From assembly GCA_022419385.1 (NCBI GenBank), contig JAJUBI010000008.1:992001-1056000 (forward strand): DNA of 64,000 nucleotides, read 5' to 3'. Made by a program: the position numbers and the translations under genes. The stretch comes from Paraconiothyrium sp. Pb-2020 (lineage: Eukaryota; Ascomycota; Dothideomycetes; Pleosporales; Didymosphaeriaceae). A model generated the notes under the pieces. It was not told the origin of the DNA and did no database searches. It saw only the letters and a list, made by a program, of their open reading frames with translations. Below are positions 12,786 to 22,623 of this stretch, piece after piece (position 1 is the first letter of the stretch; each line of letters begins with the position of its first letter).

Positions 12786-13742
12786 TGCAAGATCTGCTTT
12801 CACGAGTTCAAGTTCCGGTGGTGGGAGAATGTTGGTCGACGGGAGATTATGGTCTGGTAGGACAGGGCAATTATATAACAGATGGACGTTAGTCCCTCTC
12901 CAACCGACAAGGATGCACGCCCTATGCAGACGTTATCTTCTGCAGCAAAGATCGAGATAAAGCGCAGTAGTATTGAACAATCTTGCAGTAGAACCCGCAG
13001 TTTTGTTGTTCCCCAAACGGCAATTACGGTTCGGCTAGCAGCGGACCAGCGAATGAAAGGCCCGTACCTTCGCTTCTTGCAGGGCCAAGTCTCAAAATCG
13101 GCAAGGGCCGACCCACTACGCCGAGGTACGCCGAACACGCCGACCGCGCCCTCCGGATGTACACAGTGACCGTCCAAGCAGATGTTTTCCGTTTGATTCG
13201 GAACTCACGACAACCGCTATACTATCAGTGATCTTCAAAAGCGTGACGTATCTTTTCCTTCGACATGGAAAACTCACTGCGAAGAGTTCGATTTCCGACG
13301 GGAAAGTACCTTGTTGGTGGCCCCTTCATGGAGAGGCAATACAAGGCCTTGAACGGACATGCCTGTCTCACAGGCGGTTCGAATCAATGGTGACTGGATA
13401 TGTACAACTAGCGCCGTTGGGCCATGTGATCAAACTTTTTAGCTTCAATAAATTTCTCGGGGGGCAACATGGGCAATTGAAGGGGCCTACCACGGTGGAC
13501 AAAGCCGCGAAATGCCGACCGGTCAACGAAAATTAGTCCACACTATATTCTACGTCATTACTCCTACATGCAAACATGTACAGATTTTCCTGAAATTCTC
13601 CGACGAACGGTGCCTACACCTTCGCGAGTGCATGCGGTGCACCCGCTCATAATCCTTGTCAAGTGGAAATGTCCATCAACATCTTGAGTTACTAATGATT
13701 TCAATTTGCCATTTCCGTGTGCGAGCCACCACGACGACTGCC
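12786..13742. other. Aminotransferase promoter and HET-gene 3' flank
   Basis: Upstream DNA of the Aro8-like gene and the 3' flank of the HET gene. No ORF here has a recognisable product. A GGTTCGAATC string near 13375 resembles a tRNA T-loop but has no tRNA around it. Confidence 0.5.
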
Positions 13743-15866
13743 TCAGATAATGTCCACAGGACTCATCTGCCTGGCAACGGCGTCAGTCATCATTTCACCA
13801 TACATTGCCCCGTGTAGATAGCTCTCTCCAACTAGCAAATACTGCTTATCGGTGGCTTTACGCAAAATGAAAGGCATCTTCCCTCCATTGAGCAACCAGA
13901 CCTCGTCGCCTTCGACGAGGGAGACTGGACCAGATCCAAGATACCCGTTGGTCGTCAGATACCACCGTCCGGTTTGGAAGGATTCACAAGCGAGCAGCTC
14001 AAATGGATGTTTCTCCACATGATCTTGGTCAACGTCACCCGATGCTTCATGTTGGACCTCCTCCCACGTTGGTAGAACCGAGGAGAGGTATGGATCATTA
14101 GAGATGCGTTGAAGCAAGTCCGCAGCTATCATTGCGCTCTCAAGATAGGGTGGTCCGTCGTCGTGCCGGCCTTTGAACTTTATGGCACGTACGATGTGTT
14201 CAAGTAACCAAGACTTGAAGAGTACAGGTGGTGGAGTGTCCCAGCTAGCTGGTATGCAATCTATCATAATCGTACGCCATACCGCTTCGATCCACGTTTG
14301 GTCTGAGTTTGGGTACTTGCTTTCGCCTCTGGTGCAAAGATCTAGGATGAAACACAAGAAGGGCAGGTTCTCTGACCCACTCACAACTCGGCGCCGGTCA
14401 TTGCGCTTCCCAATGTTGCCGATCTGAGCGCCATACACTGTAAGGATATTCTCACTAAAGGTTGGCGGCTGATACTCTATCAGATTGATTTTCGATGCAT
14501 CATAGCGGATCTTTCCACTGCTGACCATGTATACAGTGGTAGACAAGCTCGGGGCGAAGCCAGTCTCATCCGAAAAGTCAGGAACCCAGGATGGCCACCC
14601 AGCTCCTCTACCCGGGTTTGAAACCTCGCCGTTGGACAGCCCGTATGATACCGTTGACAAGAGATACAACGAAGGGGTATTTTGGAAGATTTTCGTAGCG
14701 ACGTCTTTGAAGACGCGCACAACGGAAGCTTCGTAGTCCGGGATAATGGGACACTTCATACCTGACGGCAAGAACTCAGCCATCATGCCGAGCAGAGAGT
14801 AGATGTGGTCTCTTGGGTTCCCAGCGGACATGAATCGCGTGGTCCTGAGAAAGTGAAGGAAAATAGAATACCAGATCTGGTGTTCATCCTGAGGGCCGAT
14901 GTCCCAGATGAAGTTGGCTTTCCAATTCTCAAGCTCAGTTCCACCACGAACTTGCATGTCGATGTAGCGTCGACCCTTCAAAAGGTTTAAGAGTGGTACC
15001 ATGGGCCCTAAGAACTTCTCTGCCCAAGTAACATACAGGAACGGTAGGGAATGGTGCCACGAGCTTCGTTCCACAAATCGGGTGAATGTGTCTAACAATT
15101 CCCATTGGAACTTTTCTTCCCCGCAGTATATGTGGACCAGGCTCGCATCTTTCAGTGTGACCTCCTGCAGAATCCAAGCACGGAGGAACCAACGGCGGGT
15201 ATAGAAGAACCAGAAGAACGCTTCGCGATTTTCTCGCCACTTCTTGCATACCTCAGCGCTGAGGCCTTGAATTAGTTCAGGGGTGCTGCAGTCCCAGCTA
15301 CTTGAGTCGAGACATATCCCCCGGTCTCTGAGTTCGGAATCGAGCCGAAGGATGGAAGGAATGAAAGCGTTATATACCCAGAGGAACTGTGGCGACGGGT
15401 TGTTCTTGCCCAGCCATATATGGACGCTGCTAGCTGCCTTGTAGATGCTTCCCATCATCGCGACTTGGTGCGACCGTTCCACGGGGTCCGCCTGGTTGAT
15501 GGAGATCTGATCGATCCAGTAGTATGTCCCCGCAGCATTCCCGTGTTTGTGTGCGTGATGCAAGAAGTCCATTAGGTTCTCCGTCACGCCGATGCAGCCT
15601 TCGCGGCATCGAACTTCGAACTCCAATTGGGGTGCACTTTGTCCTGTCTCGGGATCCAGCTCTGCAGCTCCCCATGTGTACGACAGCGCAACGAACGGGA
15701 GAGGATCGTCTAGGGAAGTGGTTGATAGCTCAAGTTCGAAGCCATTGGGGTCGTCGGCCCTAGGCAAGATCCGAAGCAATCTTACGTCCCTGGCTCCTTG
15801 TAACGGTTCATGTGGAAACTTCGCCTGCCGCTCATTGGAGTCTGCCGACGGTTTTGCTGAGCCCAT
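13743..15866 (-). CDS. HET-domain (heterokaryon incompatibility) protein
   Basis: Single exon, 707 aa. HET is the domain that triggers incompatibility cell death in filamentous fungi and is found in many copies per genome. The HET block spans about residues 58-230: FVALSYTWG at 58-66, then the GCIGVTENLMDFL stretch, YYWIDQISINQ and SVHIWLG. The remainder is the usual poorly conserved C-terminal half, ending in a segment with VSLVEGDEVWLLNGG that is common to this HET subfamily. No NACHT, ankyrin or WD repeats are attached, so it is a stand-alone HET protein. The ATG at 15866 gives a normal N-terminus ending in PLQGARDVRLLRILP just before the domain. The partner or allelic status is unknown. 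Confidence 0.93.
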   Translation of the reverse strand: MGSAKPSADSNERQAKFPHEPLQGARDVRLLRILPRADDPNGFELELSTTSLDDPLPFVALSYTWGAAELDPETGQSAPQLEFEVRCREGCIGVTENLMDFLHHAHKHGNAAGTYYWIDQISINQADPVERSHQVAMMGSIYKAASSVHIWLGKNNPSPQFLWVYNAFIPSILRLDSELRDRGICLDSSSWDCSTPELIQGLSAEVCKKWRENREAFFWFFYTRRWFLRAWILQEVTLKDASLVHIYCGEEKFQWELLDTFTRFVERSSWHHSLPFLYVTWAEKFLGPMVPLLNLLKGRRYIDMQVRGGTELENWKANFIWDIGPQDEHQIWYSIFLHFLRTTRFMSAGNPRDHIYSLLGMMAEFLPSGMKCPIIPDYEASVVRVFKDVATKIFQNTPSLYLLSTVSYGLSNGEVSNPGRGAGWPSWVPDFSDETGFAPSLSTTVYMVSSGKIRYDASKINLIEYQPPTFSENILTVYGAQIGNIGKRNDRRRVVSGSENLPFLCFILDLCTRGESKYPNSDQTWIEAVWRTIMIDCIPASWDTPPPVLFKSWLLEHIVRAIKFKGRHDDGPPYLESAMIAADLLQRISNDPYLSSVLPTWEEVQHEASGDVDQDHVEKHPFELLACESFQTGRWYLTTNGYLGSGPVSLVEGDEVWLLNGGKMPFILRKATDKQYLLVGESYLHGAMYGEMMTDAVARQMSPVDII

Positions 15867-15891
15867 ATTTACGCTTAAAACTATTCGAGGA

Positions 15892-16185
15892 TTAAGTTAC
15901 GTAATCTGCTGAGGCTGGTGGCTCCATCTGCGAAAGAGAGGTAAGTGTTACTATTTCCGAGTAGTCGGGGAGAGCAGACCCCACACGAGGTGGGGGTGTC
16001 GGCCAAGGCTCCAGTGAGGGGCACCGTAGATCCTCGAAATATTCAGGACGCCTTCCATCATTCACGGAAAACACGCGTAGTTTCTCATGTAGTATGTTAG
16101 CGATTGGTGCCTCTGTGTGATGTCCTTGAAGTCGGAGGACTTCTAAGAAAAGAAGACAGTTGTGAGTAACAGAATAGACCATCAT
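15892..16185 (-). CDS. Possible small ORF upstream of the HET gene
   Basis: This 97-codon ATG-initiated frame is Pro- and charge-rich and has no family I recognise. An acceptor-like CTTTTCTTAG lies inside it, so it could instead be a last exon or part of the HET gene's 5' region. It ends 26 bp before the HET start on the same strand. I include it only as a candidate; chance is a fair alternative. Confidence 0.2.
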   Translation of the reverse strand: MMVYSVTHNCLLFLEVLRLQGHHTEAPIANILHEKLRVFSVNDGRRPEYFEDLRCPSLEPWPTPPPRVGSALPDYSEIVTLTSLSQMEPPASADYVT

Positions 16186-16518
16186 TCTTATGGATTAGAC
16201 AGGTTAGGAAACTATGATCACGAGATTTTCCCTATCTTCATCTATGGCTGGTATCTCATCTCTCTTCCTCATGACTTAGCGTTGAAGACGCACGTTATCA
16301 TCTTCTACGCCTTCGATGCATCCTATTTGACAAGTGGTTTTGATCCAAGGGTAGGCCTTTGTTCCATTTCGGAAATTGCTCTGTATCCGGTGCCGTTAAC
16401 TGCCTTGCCGTGACGGTAAGGTACCACAGCGGGTGGTCAACCTCTTCGGAAACTTTCCGAGTTTCTAATGGATGGCTCGCGTTCGGTGTCATACATTGTC
16501 CCAATGGATGTACAGAGT

Positions 16519-18016
16519 TCAAAGCTTAGCAGCAACGGTGATGGGCCCAAGAACATGCTCGATAGATTCCGCCGTCCGTTGAACAACCAGATCCACCTCC
16601 TCGCGTTTAACATCGTACGCCGGAGCTAGAACAATCAGATCACCATTCACGCCATCGACTACGCCGCCACCCGGGAGCACAGCAATCTCGAATTTCTGCA
16701 ACCCCGCTGCATGGATGGTAGGCGCTACTTTCTGCTTCACCGGAAATGGTTCTTTAGTGTTCTTGTCTTTTACTAGCTCAATCTGCTACATGTTAGTACA
16801 GTCGGATCCCAATCAGTCAAGTGCATGCGGCCTTTACTTACCGCCCACGCAAGGCCCCGTCCACGAATATCTCCAACGTTTGGATGAGCGCCCAACCGCG
16901 CTCCTAGTGCCTCTCCGAGATATTTTCCCATCTCCTTACAGTTCTCCACCAAACCTTCATCTTGAATGATCTGCTGGACCTCGTACGCCGCCGCACATGC
17001 CAACGGATGTCCATGGTATGTCTGCGTCTTTATCAGCTACCCATTAGCCATCCGCATCACCTTCCGAAACTCACTTGGAAATGTACAAAAGCCTTCGTCC
17101 CCTTGTCCAACACGTCTACGACTTTCTTCCCAACCATTAGCGCTCCAATAGGCGCATACCCAGCCCCCAGTCCCTTCGCTACGGTCTGTAGGTCCGGAAT
17201 CATATCTTCTTGTTCCCAGGCATGTAAAGAACCCGTTCTCCCCATCCCGGCAAATACCTCGTCAAGAATGAAGAGCGCGCCGTGCCTCTCACACACCTCC
17301 TTCATCTTCTTTAGGTAGCCTGGGACAGGTGTGACCGCGCCCAGCGTTAGTCCCGCCATCGTCTCGAAGACCACTCCGCATACCGTCTCCGGGCTTACAC
17401 GCTGGAACTCGTCTTCCAGCTCCTCTGCGAGGCGGTCGACGTACTGCTGTGCCGTCTCGCCTATGCGGAGGTCGCGGTAGGGATAGCACGGTGAGACATG
17501 TGACGTATTCCCACCGAGCAAGGGCTCGTAAATAGTTCTCCTCGCCTTATGCCCAGACACATCAAGTGCCCCAAAGGTATTCCCGTGATAACTCTTATCT
17601 CTCGCAATGAACCTCGTTCTCTGCGGTTCACCCTTTTCAACGTAATACTGCCGTGCCATTTTAATAGTGGCTTCGACGGCTTCGGAACCGGAGCCTGTGA
17701 CGAAGACCTTTTGCATTTCCCCGTTGGTAGAGTCGACAAGGAACTTGGCGAGCTTTTCGTACGCTGGAGTGGTGAAGTGTGGGGCGAAACAGTATTCTAC
17801 GGCGTCGAGCTGTTTCTGCATGGCGAGCTTCACGCGTGGATGGTTGTGGCCGATGCATGATACTGCTGCCCCGTTTGATGCATCGTATATGGCGGTGCCA
17901 GTGGAAGTGTGCAAGTAATGACCTTGTGCATGTACGATGTTAGGCGGATCGATTGAGAGTGAAGCATGGAGAACCGAGCTGGGGACTGCTTCGGTGGAGA
18001 TGGTTCGAGAGGACAT
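16519..18016 (-). CDS. Class III PLP aminotransferase, substrate unknown
   Basis: Fold-type I, class III (omega-) aminotransferase. Exons join complement(16519..16782, 16842..17021, 17075..18016), 461 aa. Motifs are VTGSGSEAVEATIKMARQY (PLP phosphate loop), the SYHGNTFGALDVSGH helix, ILDEVFAGMGRTG (Asp to the PLP ring) and the Schiff-base lysine in TVAKGLGAGYAPIGA at about Lys281. Splicing out the 53-bp intron gives VHFQTYHGHPLACAAA, the expected post-lysine block; the second intron is 59 bp and its acceptor could shift by one codon (CAG). The frame extends upstream of the ATG at 18016 only to a TTG. The substrate (beta-alanine, GABA, diamines or a secondary metabolite) cannot be told from sequence. 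The gene lies between a HET gene and OST2, with no evident pathway partner. Confidence 0.9.
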
Positions 18017-18636
18017 GATGGATTCAAGCAATGGGTCGGAAACGATATCATGGAGATGTTACGGTATGAAAGTAGGGTTAGTGGTTATGCAATCCCATTA
18101 AATTCTTGCGCATGCGTTTATGGCGCGTTGGGTACAGAGGGGTAGATAAGGATTGACGGAACTAGTAGCCGATGTGACGTGGGGTAATGCAGCTAGAGTC
18201 TGAGAGTGTGGACAGAAAAATGATGAATCCTGGGTCTATCTACTGGTGTAACTTGTGGTGAGAGCTAGAAGCGTCATTAGTAGCTGTGGAGTTTTGAACA
18301 AGCAAGTCATTCCTCAGTGTTAAGCATGAAATGCTACAACCTTTTGGAGTCGCACCAAGATTCTCATATCAAGGCATCACGATCGCTGTCGGTTCGTTCT
18401 GACTCAGAAACCTTTATCCCACACACGACATACTCTTCAGCGTATCACCGTCAACGTACAATCGGTGGAATGACATATTCGTATCGTAGAGACGATATCC
18501 CCAGCCCTAGATAGATCACATGGAATTTTCTCCCTCCCGTTGAACGCCGATGCTTGCCCATCACGAATCAAACTGCCTTCTCCTTCCATCCATGACTGTG
18601 CTCGCAGTCCTATACCAAGATCATCAGGCTCGCCGC
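18017..18636. other. Intergenic, aminotransferase upstream region
   Basis: This 620-bp stretch between the class III aminotransferase start and the OST2 stop shows no supported gene, RNA or repeat. Confidence 0.5.
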
Positions 18637-19191
18637 TTAGTTTATGAAGTTGATACAGAAGAAGTGCAGGATTAACGAGCCGAACACGAAATCAGCAAAT
18701 GCACGTTCGTGGGAGATGTTCTCGAAATCGGATTTGTTCTCGGGGTTGGTCTGGATGCGGAGAGAGGCCGTGAGGACGAACTGGCCTACGGTTGCGCTGA
18801 AGCCGGACAGGAAGGCATTGAAGGGCTGTAGGGTTTAGGTCAGCACTTACTCAACCTTCGCCCTCACACAAAGTTCCACATACGCCACAGAGTCGCCAAC
18901 ACATCCTGTAGCCATAGAAGTAGTTGTGAAACCCCGCGATGAAGATGAGAGCTGGATTATACGTACGAAGTTGCCCACGATTAGACAATATGCGAATTGC
19001 AGCACGCCGACTACGATCAAGAACACCATAAAACTGTCTAGAAGCTTGGTTCGCTGCGGCGTCTTCTCGACATATTTGTTCCATACACCCTGCACGATTT
19101 CTTGCGCGTCCAGCGAGCCGCTCTTGCTTGATTTCGACGTGCTCGGCGCAGAGGTGGAGGCTTTCTCAGGAACTCGTTGTTTGGGCGCCAT
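18637..19191 (-). CDS. OST2: Oligosaccharyltransferase subunit OST2/DAD1
   Basis: Small membrane subunit of the ER oligosaccharyltransferase that transfers the dolichol-linked glycan to Asn in N-glycosylation. Exons join complement(18637..18825, 18967..19191), 137 aa. After a 30-residue polar leader comes the conserved core: VWNKYVEKTPQRTKLLDSF, a first TM with YCLIVGNF, then (second exon) PFNAFLSGFSATVGQFVL, ASLRIQTNP and the DAD1 signature ERAFADFVFGSLILHF near the end. The 141-bp intron has a GTACGT donor and a GACCTAAACCCTACAG acceptor region. The second exon is too short to stand out alone and was found by translating past the intron. The gene is divergent from TMEM14 across 336 bp. Confidence 0.96.
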
Positions 19192-19527
19192 TCGAACGTC
19201 GATTGAAGGGTGGCTGGGAAAGAATTGTTGATTCGAGTTAAGGTCGTGCTCTGGAGCTTGAGGCCAGTTGGAGAGTTGAAAGGCCCGTGCGGGATTACGT
19301 ATACTTGTTCCTGACAGGGATGTGAGCTGAAGCGGAGACGTCGGCATTTCGGAGGTCTGAAGGCACGAGCGCGATGATACAATCAATAAACGAGCTGCGG
19401 GGAGCACAGCTGTTGATCATCGAGGCATCCAGACAACAACGTAGCTTTTACTGATATACCATTCTGCACCGTTCGCTGAGCTCTCTCATCCACACAATCT
19501 CGCTGAGGAACCCTGAACACACGAACA
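19192..19527. promoter_or_regulatory. Shared promoter of OST2 and TMEM14-like genes
   Basis: This 336-bp gap between two divergent membrane-protein genes must hold both promoters and 5' leaders. The OST2 frame stays open upstream of its ATG into this region, but its product has no resemblance to OST2 proteins. Confidence 0.6.
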
Positions 19528-19958
19528 ATGGTGAGTGCGCCGCAAACTACGTCGCGCAATGCATACGCTAACGTGGTACATAGGCACCTCTCGACAACAT
19601 CGGCCTCATCCTCGGCGCTCTTACCGCTGGAGGTGGCATCACTGGCTACGTTCGCACTGGCTCTGTCCCATCCGTCGCCGCAGGTGTCTCTGTCGGCACT
19701 CTTGTGAGATCCCCCACGTCTCCTCCAGCCATGGGAACATGCTGACACCAGCTACAGTACATTCTTGGTGCCCTTCGCATTCGCAACGCCCAGCCGTACG
19801 GAGTTGAACTTGGCCTCCTGGCCTCCATTGTACTTGCTGGTAGCTCCTTTCCTCGCGCGCTTAAGACGCAGAAGCCGCTGCCTATTGGGCTGAGCTTGTT
19901 GGCTGCTTACGGGTTGTGGGCTTTTGGTTCAGCGTGGTCGCGAGGACGGGCGAATTAG
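19528..19958 (+). CDS. TMEM14-family small membrane protein
   Basis: Exons join(19528..19530, 19584..19703, 19758..19958), 107 aa, normal length for TMEM14 (UPF0136). It has four predicted TM helices rich in Gly/Ala: IGLILGALTAGGGITGYV, VAAGVSVGTLYILGAL, GVELGLLASIVLAG and LPIGLSLLAAYGLWAFGS. The first coding exon is just the ATG, followed at once by a GTGAGT donor; the 53-bp intron has an ACGCTAACG branch site and ATAG acceptor. The second intron is 54 bp. Metazoan TMEM14C acts in mitochondrial porphyrin transport; whether the fungal protein does so is unknown. Confidence 0.88.
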
Positions 19959-20515
19959 ATGGAAAGGAAGTGAAAAGTGGAATACGGAGACAGGCAGCAA
20001 ACACCATGTACGCTAGGAATTGTAAGAAGACAGGAATGAAGCTATGATAGGCCTGAAGTTGAACTACTCAAACTGATAACAATTTGTACCTGGTCTGCTG
20101 AGCTACCGCAATTTGAGATGATAGAGATTGTTGTTCCAAACCTACCTTAGTCTGCGACGAGGCTTTCCGCCCTGCCTTATTACTACCTTATGTCTGTGTA
20201 TGTGCCGAATTAAGTTAGAAGTGCTGGGAAAGGCAGTACTACACGATTTCCTTTAGTTACTACTCATGAATCTATCGTCCGCTGCACGACGATTGTTTCC
20301 GCGATCGAGAAATCAACGCACAAACATGCAGTATAATATCATAAATGGCGAGCAAAAACAATGTTCAGCTATCTAATGTCATACAGGCTAGTGTGCAGCC
20401 TCAATCACAATGCAGCATCACTCCTAGAAGAATGAGCACTTGGGGGGCCCTACCTTCTGCGATGTAAAAACATCAGACAAGATGCCCATGACTTGAAAAC
20501 CTTCAAAAAAGTATC
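19959..20515. other. Intergenic between TMEM14-like gene and tRNA-Leu
   Basis: These 557 bp contain no supported gene. The sequence is AT-richer than its surroundings. T-runs just 3' of the tRNA on its strand (20503-20509) are consistent with RNA polymerase III termination. Confidence 0.5.
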
Positions 20516-20625
20516 TGACAACGGTGGGATTCGAACCCACGCGGGCATAGCCCATGAGAATGCGTCGTACAGGGTACGAAAGCTTGCGCTTGAGTCACAC
20601 GCCATAACCACTCGGCCACGTTGTC
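20516..20625 (-). tRNA. tRNA-Leu(CAA) with a 30-nt intron
   Basis: Acceptor stem GACAACG pairs with CGTTGTC and the discriminator is A (leucine-like; fungal Ser tRNAs carry G). The D arm is GCCGAGTGGTTATGGC. The anticodon loop reads CTCAAG then, after the intron, C, giving anticodon CAA. The intron occupies 20559..20588, directly 3' of position 37. A long variable arm (GGCTATGCC type) and the T arm GTGGG-TTCGAAT-CCCAC follow. The mature body is 80 nt. Two G-U pairs are needed in the anticodon stem. Leu and Ser are the class II candidates; the discriminator and loop favour Leu. Confidence 0.9.
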
Positions 20626-21238
20626 GTTGATTTGATGGAAATTTGTGACGTGCAATGATTCATATACCAAGCTTTCTTTTTTCCACAGATGCTCGGTACT
20701 ACTTATAAGCCTTCGCAACGAAGTGGGGTCATTTGCCACTTACTTTTGCGTACCCACTTCGCGTTGGTTCATACTTCGCTATAGCCTGGGCGTAGCGCGA
20801 TCTGCGCTTAGTGGCACCGAACTAGATGGGCTGGATCGACTCATGACAGTGCGCAACTACGGAACTTATAAAGAGACATCATCGACAAATTACACTGATA
20901 CATAAACATTGATGGGCCTTTAGCCGAAACCACCATCATGGGACATGTAGGTCGTTGACGTTGGTCGTTGACTCGTCTGGTGTCCGCGCCAAGCCGTCTC
21001 TTCCTTTTGTAGAACACTAACCAGCGCTTTCTTTGCCCTCAACTCCTTTCGCGTCCAATCACGCTAACAATGGCTGATTTTAACATGGCAATCGCGAGCG
21101 TCTCGTTGGAACACTGATCTCGATCCCTCCCAGTAACTGAAGTTGACTCCTATTACTTACTGCCTTCGGAGCTGAATGCATATTTTCGCGTATTTGCTGG
21201 AGGAGGTGCGTTGCAAGCGACCGCTGGTGACATGGGAA
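20626..21238. other. Intergenic, tRNA upstream flank
   Basis: This is the upstream flank of tRNA-Leu plus anonymous DNA leading to the decayed gene at 21239. No gene is supported. Confidence 0.4.
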
Positions 21239-21806
21239 GACGGTTGTACGAGCATTCCAGGTTGTTTCCGGTACATATAAGCTGCCATCCTTCACGCTTA
21301 TCCTGGTCACATACGATGATTGCCTACCAATTTTACACGATCTTACGAATGTCGATATAAGCATCCGAAGCGAGGCATAGAGCGATCGCTTTCTACGTCT
21401 CGAAGTTACTCTGGGAGCGATCGAAGACAGTCCACTGCTACCGCGATTGCGGCACATCGAACTTGAGGTGGCGTGTAAATGCAACCACAAGCACATCGGG
21501 CATGATAGTGAACGTATCAGAAAGCTTGCTCACGCTTGTAAGAGACTGAAGACCATCGACCTGGTCTTCTTTGATGAAAGCACAGGCTCATCTACGGAAT
21601 CAACAGATCCCGTGCTAGAACCGTCGAACAATATGACAAGTTCATTGGCATTAGTCGGAACCCAAGGCCATGGGAAACATGGAGCCCTCACAGTGGCTCG
21701 CGCTGCAGCGCAGTGCCATGGCTGTACGGTTTCTCTCCAGCACGAGGAAATGTTTCGAGGGATATGCTTTGATTATTCTGAGCAAGCATTCGAAAAATAC
21801 AACTAA
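21239..21806 (+). pseudogene. Decayed gene with one in-frame amber stop, family uncertain
   Basis: One frame stays open from about 21239 to 21806 except for a single TAG at 21378-21380. Around the stop the translation is protein-like: TLILVTYDD, LHDLTNVDISIR, then LRLEVTLGAIEDSPLLPRLR, HIELEVACKC and IRKLAHACKRLKTIDLVFF. The alternation of hydrophobic strands resembles the region after an F-box-like motif in fungal expanded families, but I cannot name a family. Upstream, YYLLPSELNAYFRVFAG in another frame looks like the usual start of such proteins, which would imply a frameshift as well. A CAG to TAG change would explain the stop. A chance ORF remains possible. Confidence 0.35.
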
Positions 21807-22623
21807 GATGGACTCGAATAGTCTTGCGCAGACTAAACAAAACCAGGGCAGCCGGCTTAGGAACTATGTCCTAGCTGTTACAGAGATGCAGCCGGGCTGT
21901 TACTTCTGTTGGGTTCGGACCACAGTCAAAACTCAACACATGTGCCTATAGACTTCAGGTGGCAGAAGAGCAAGCTGCATAGTGAGCTGTTGAAGGCTGA
22001 GCGAAGACATGCTACCTTACACGGCGAGAGGTCGGTCATCGGCAACCACGACAGCCGGTAGAACAGTTGCCGCTTGCCAATCAGGTAATGCTAGCCTACC
22101 TCCTGCGGGTGAGTAACAGAATACGGGACTAGTTGCAGCCTCGGCGCGTATTCTGCCTATGTGCCTATCACAAGTGATACCAACAATCCAATGTGGCTGT
22201 GATCATCCTCTGGTTCTCAGCTTGCCAAGGCAAGGCAACGCATCGACTGCCAGCTTGCGATGCGACACAAGCCTCTCGATGAATCTTCTACCTATCGGAC
22301 AGACGCAGTGTAGGTGGTATTGCCCTCAAAAATACAAAACAGATGTTTTTACAGCGTCGTTAAGACTCATTAAGTCTGTTTACATTCACGATGGTTCAGG
22401 GTTCTAAGCCACCACCGAAGCTGCCATAAGATCGGGTGTTGAAACCGGTGAGCAAGGGGAAGCGAGGGCTTCTGATACCAAGGCCGACTGAATAAAGACA
22501 GCCCGGTCAGACTCGTTTACATCGTTAACATCTCCCTTATCACCCAGAAGTGCCCTTGGTCACCATCGTTGTCTCCGTGATCGCCCAAAAACTTTAGAAA
22601 AGGACCCCCAGAAATCCATCATC
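21807..22623. other. Intergenic, upstream of the STAND-N/glycosylase gene
   Basis: These 817 bp contain no supported gene. The last ~150 bp before 22624 are the likely promoter and leader of the fusion gene. Confidence 0.4.

Noticed and set aside
13365..13390. GGTTCGAATC tRNA T-loop-like string
   Set aside because: Flanks do not pair as a T stem and there is no acceptor stem, D arm or anticodon arm at the right distance.
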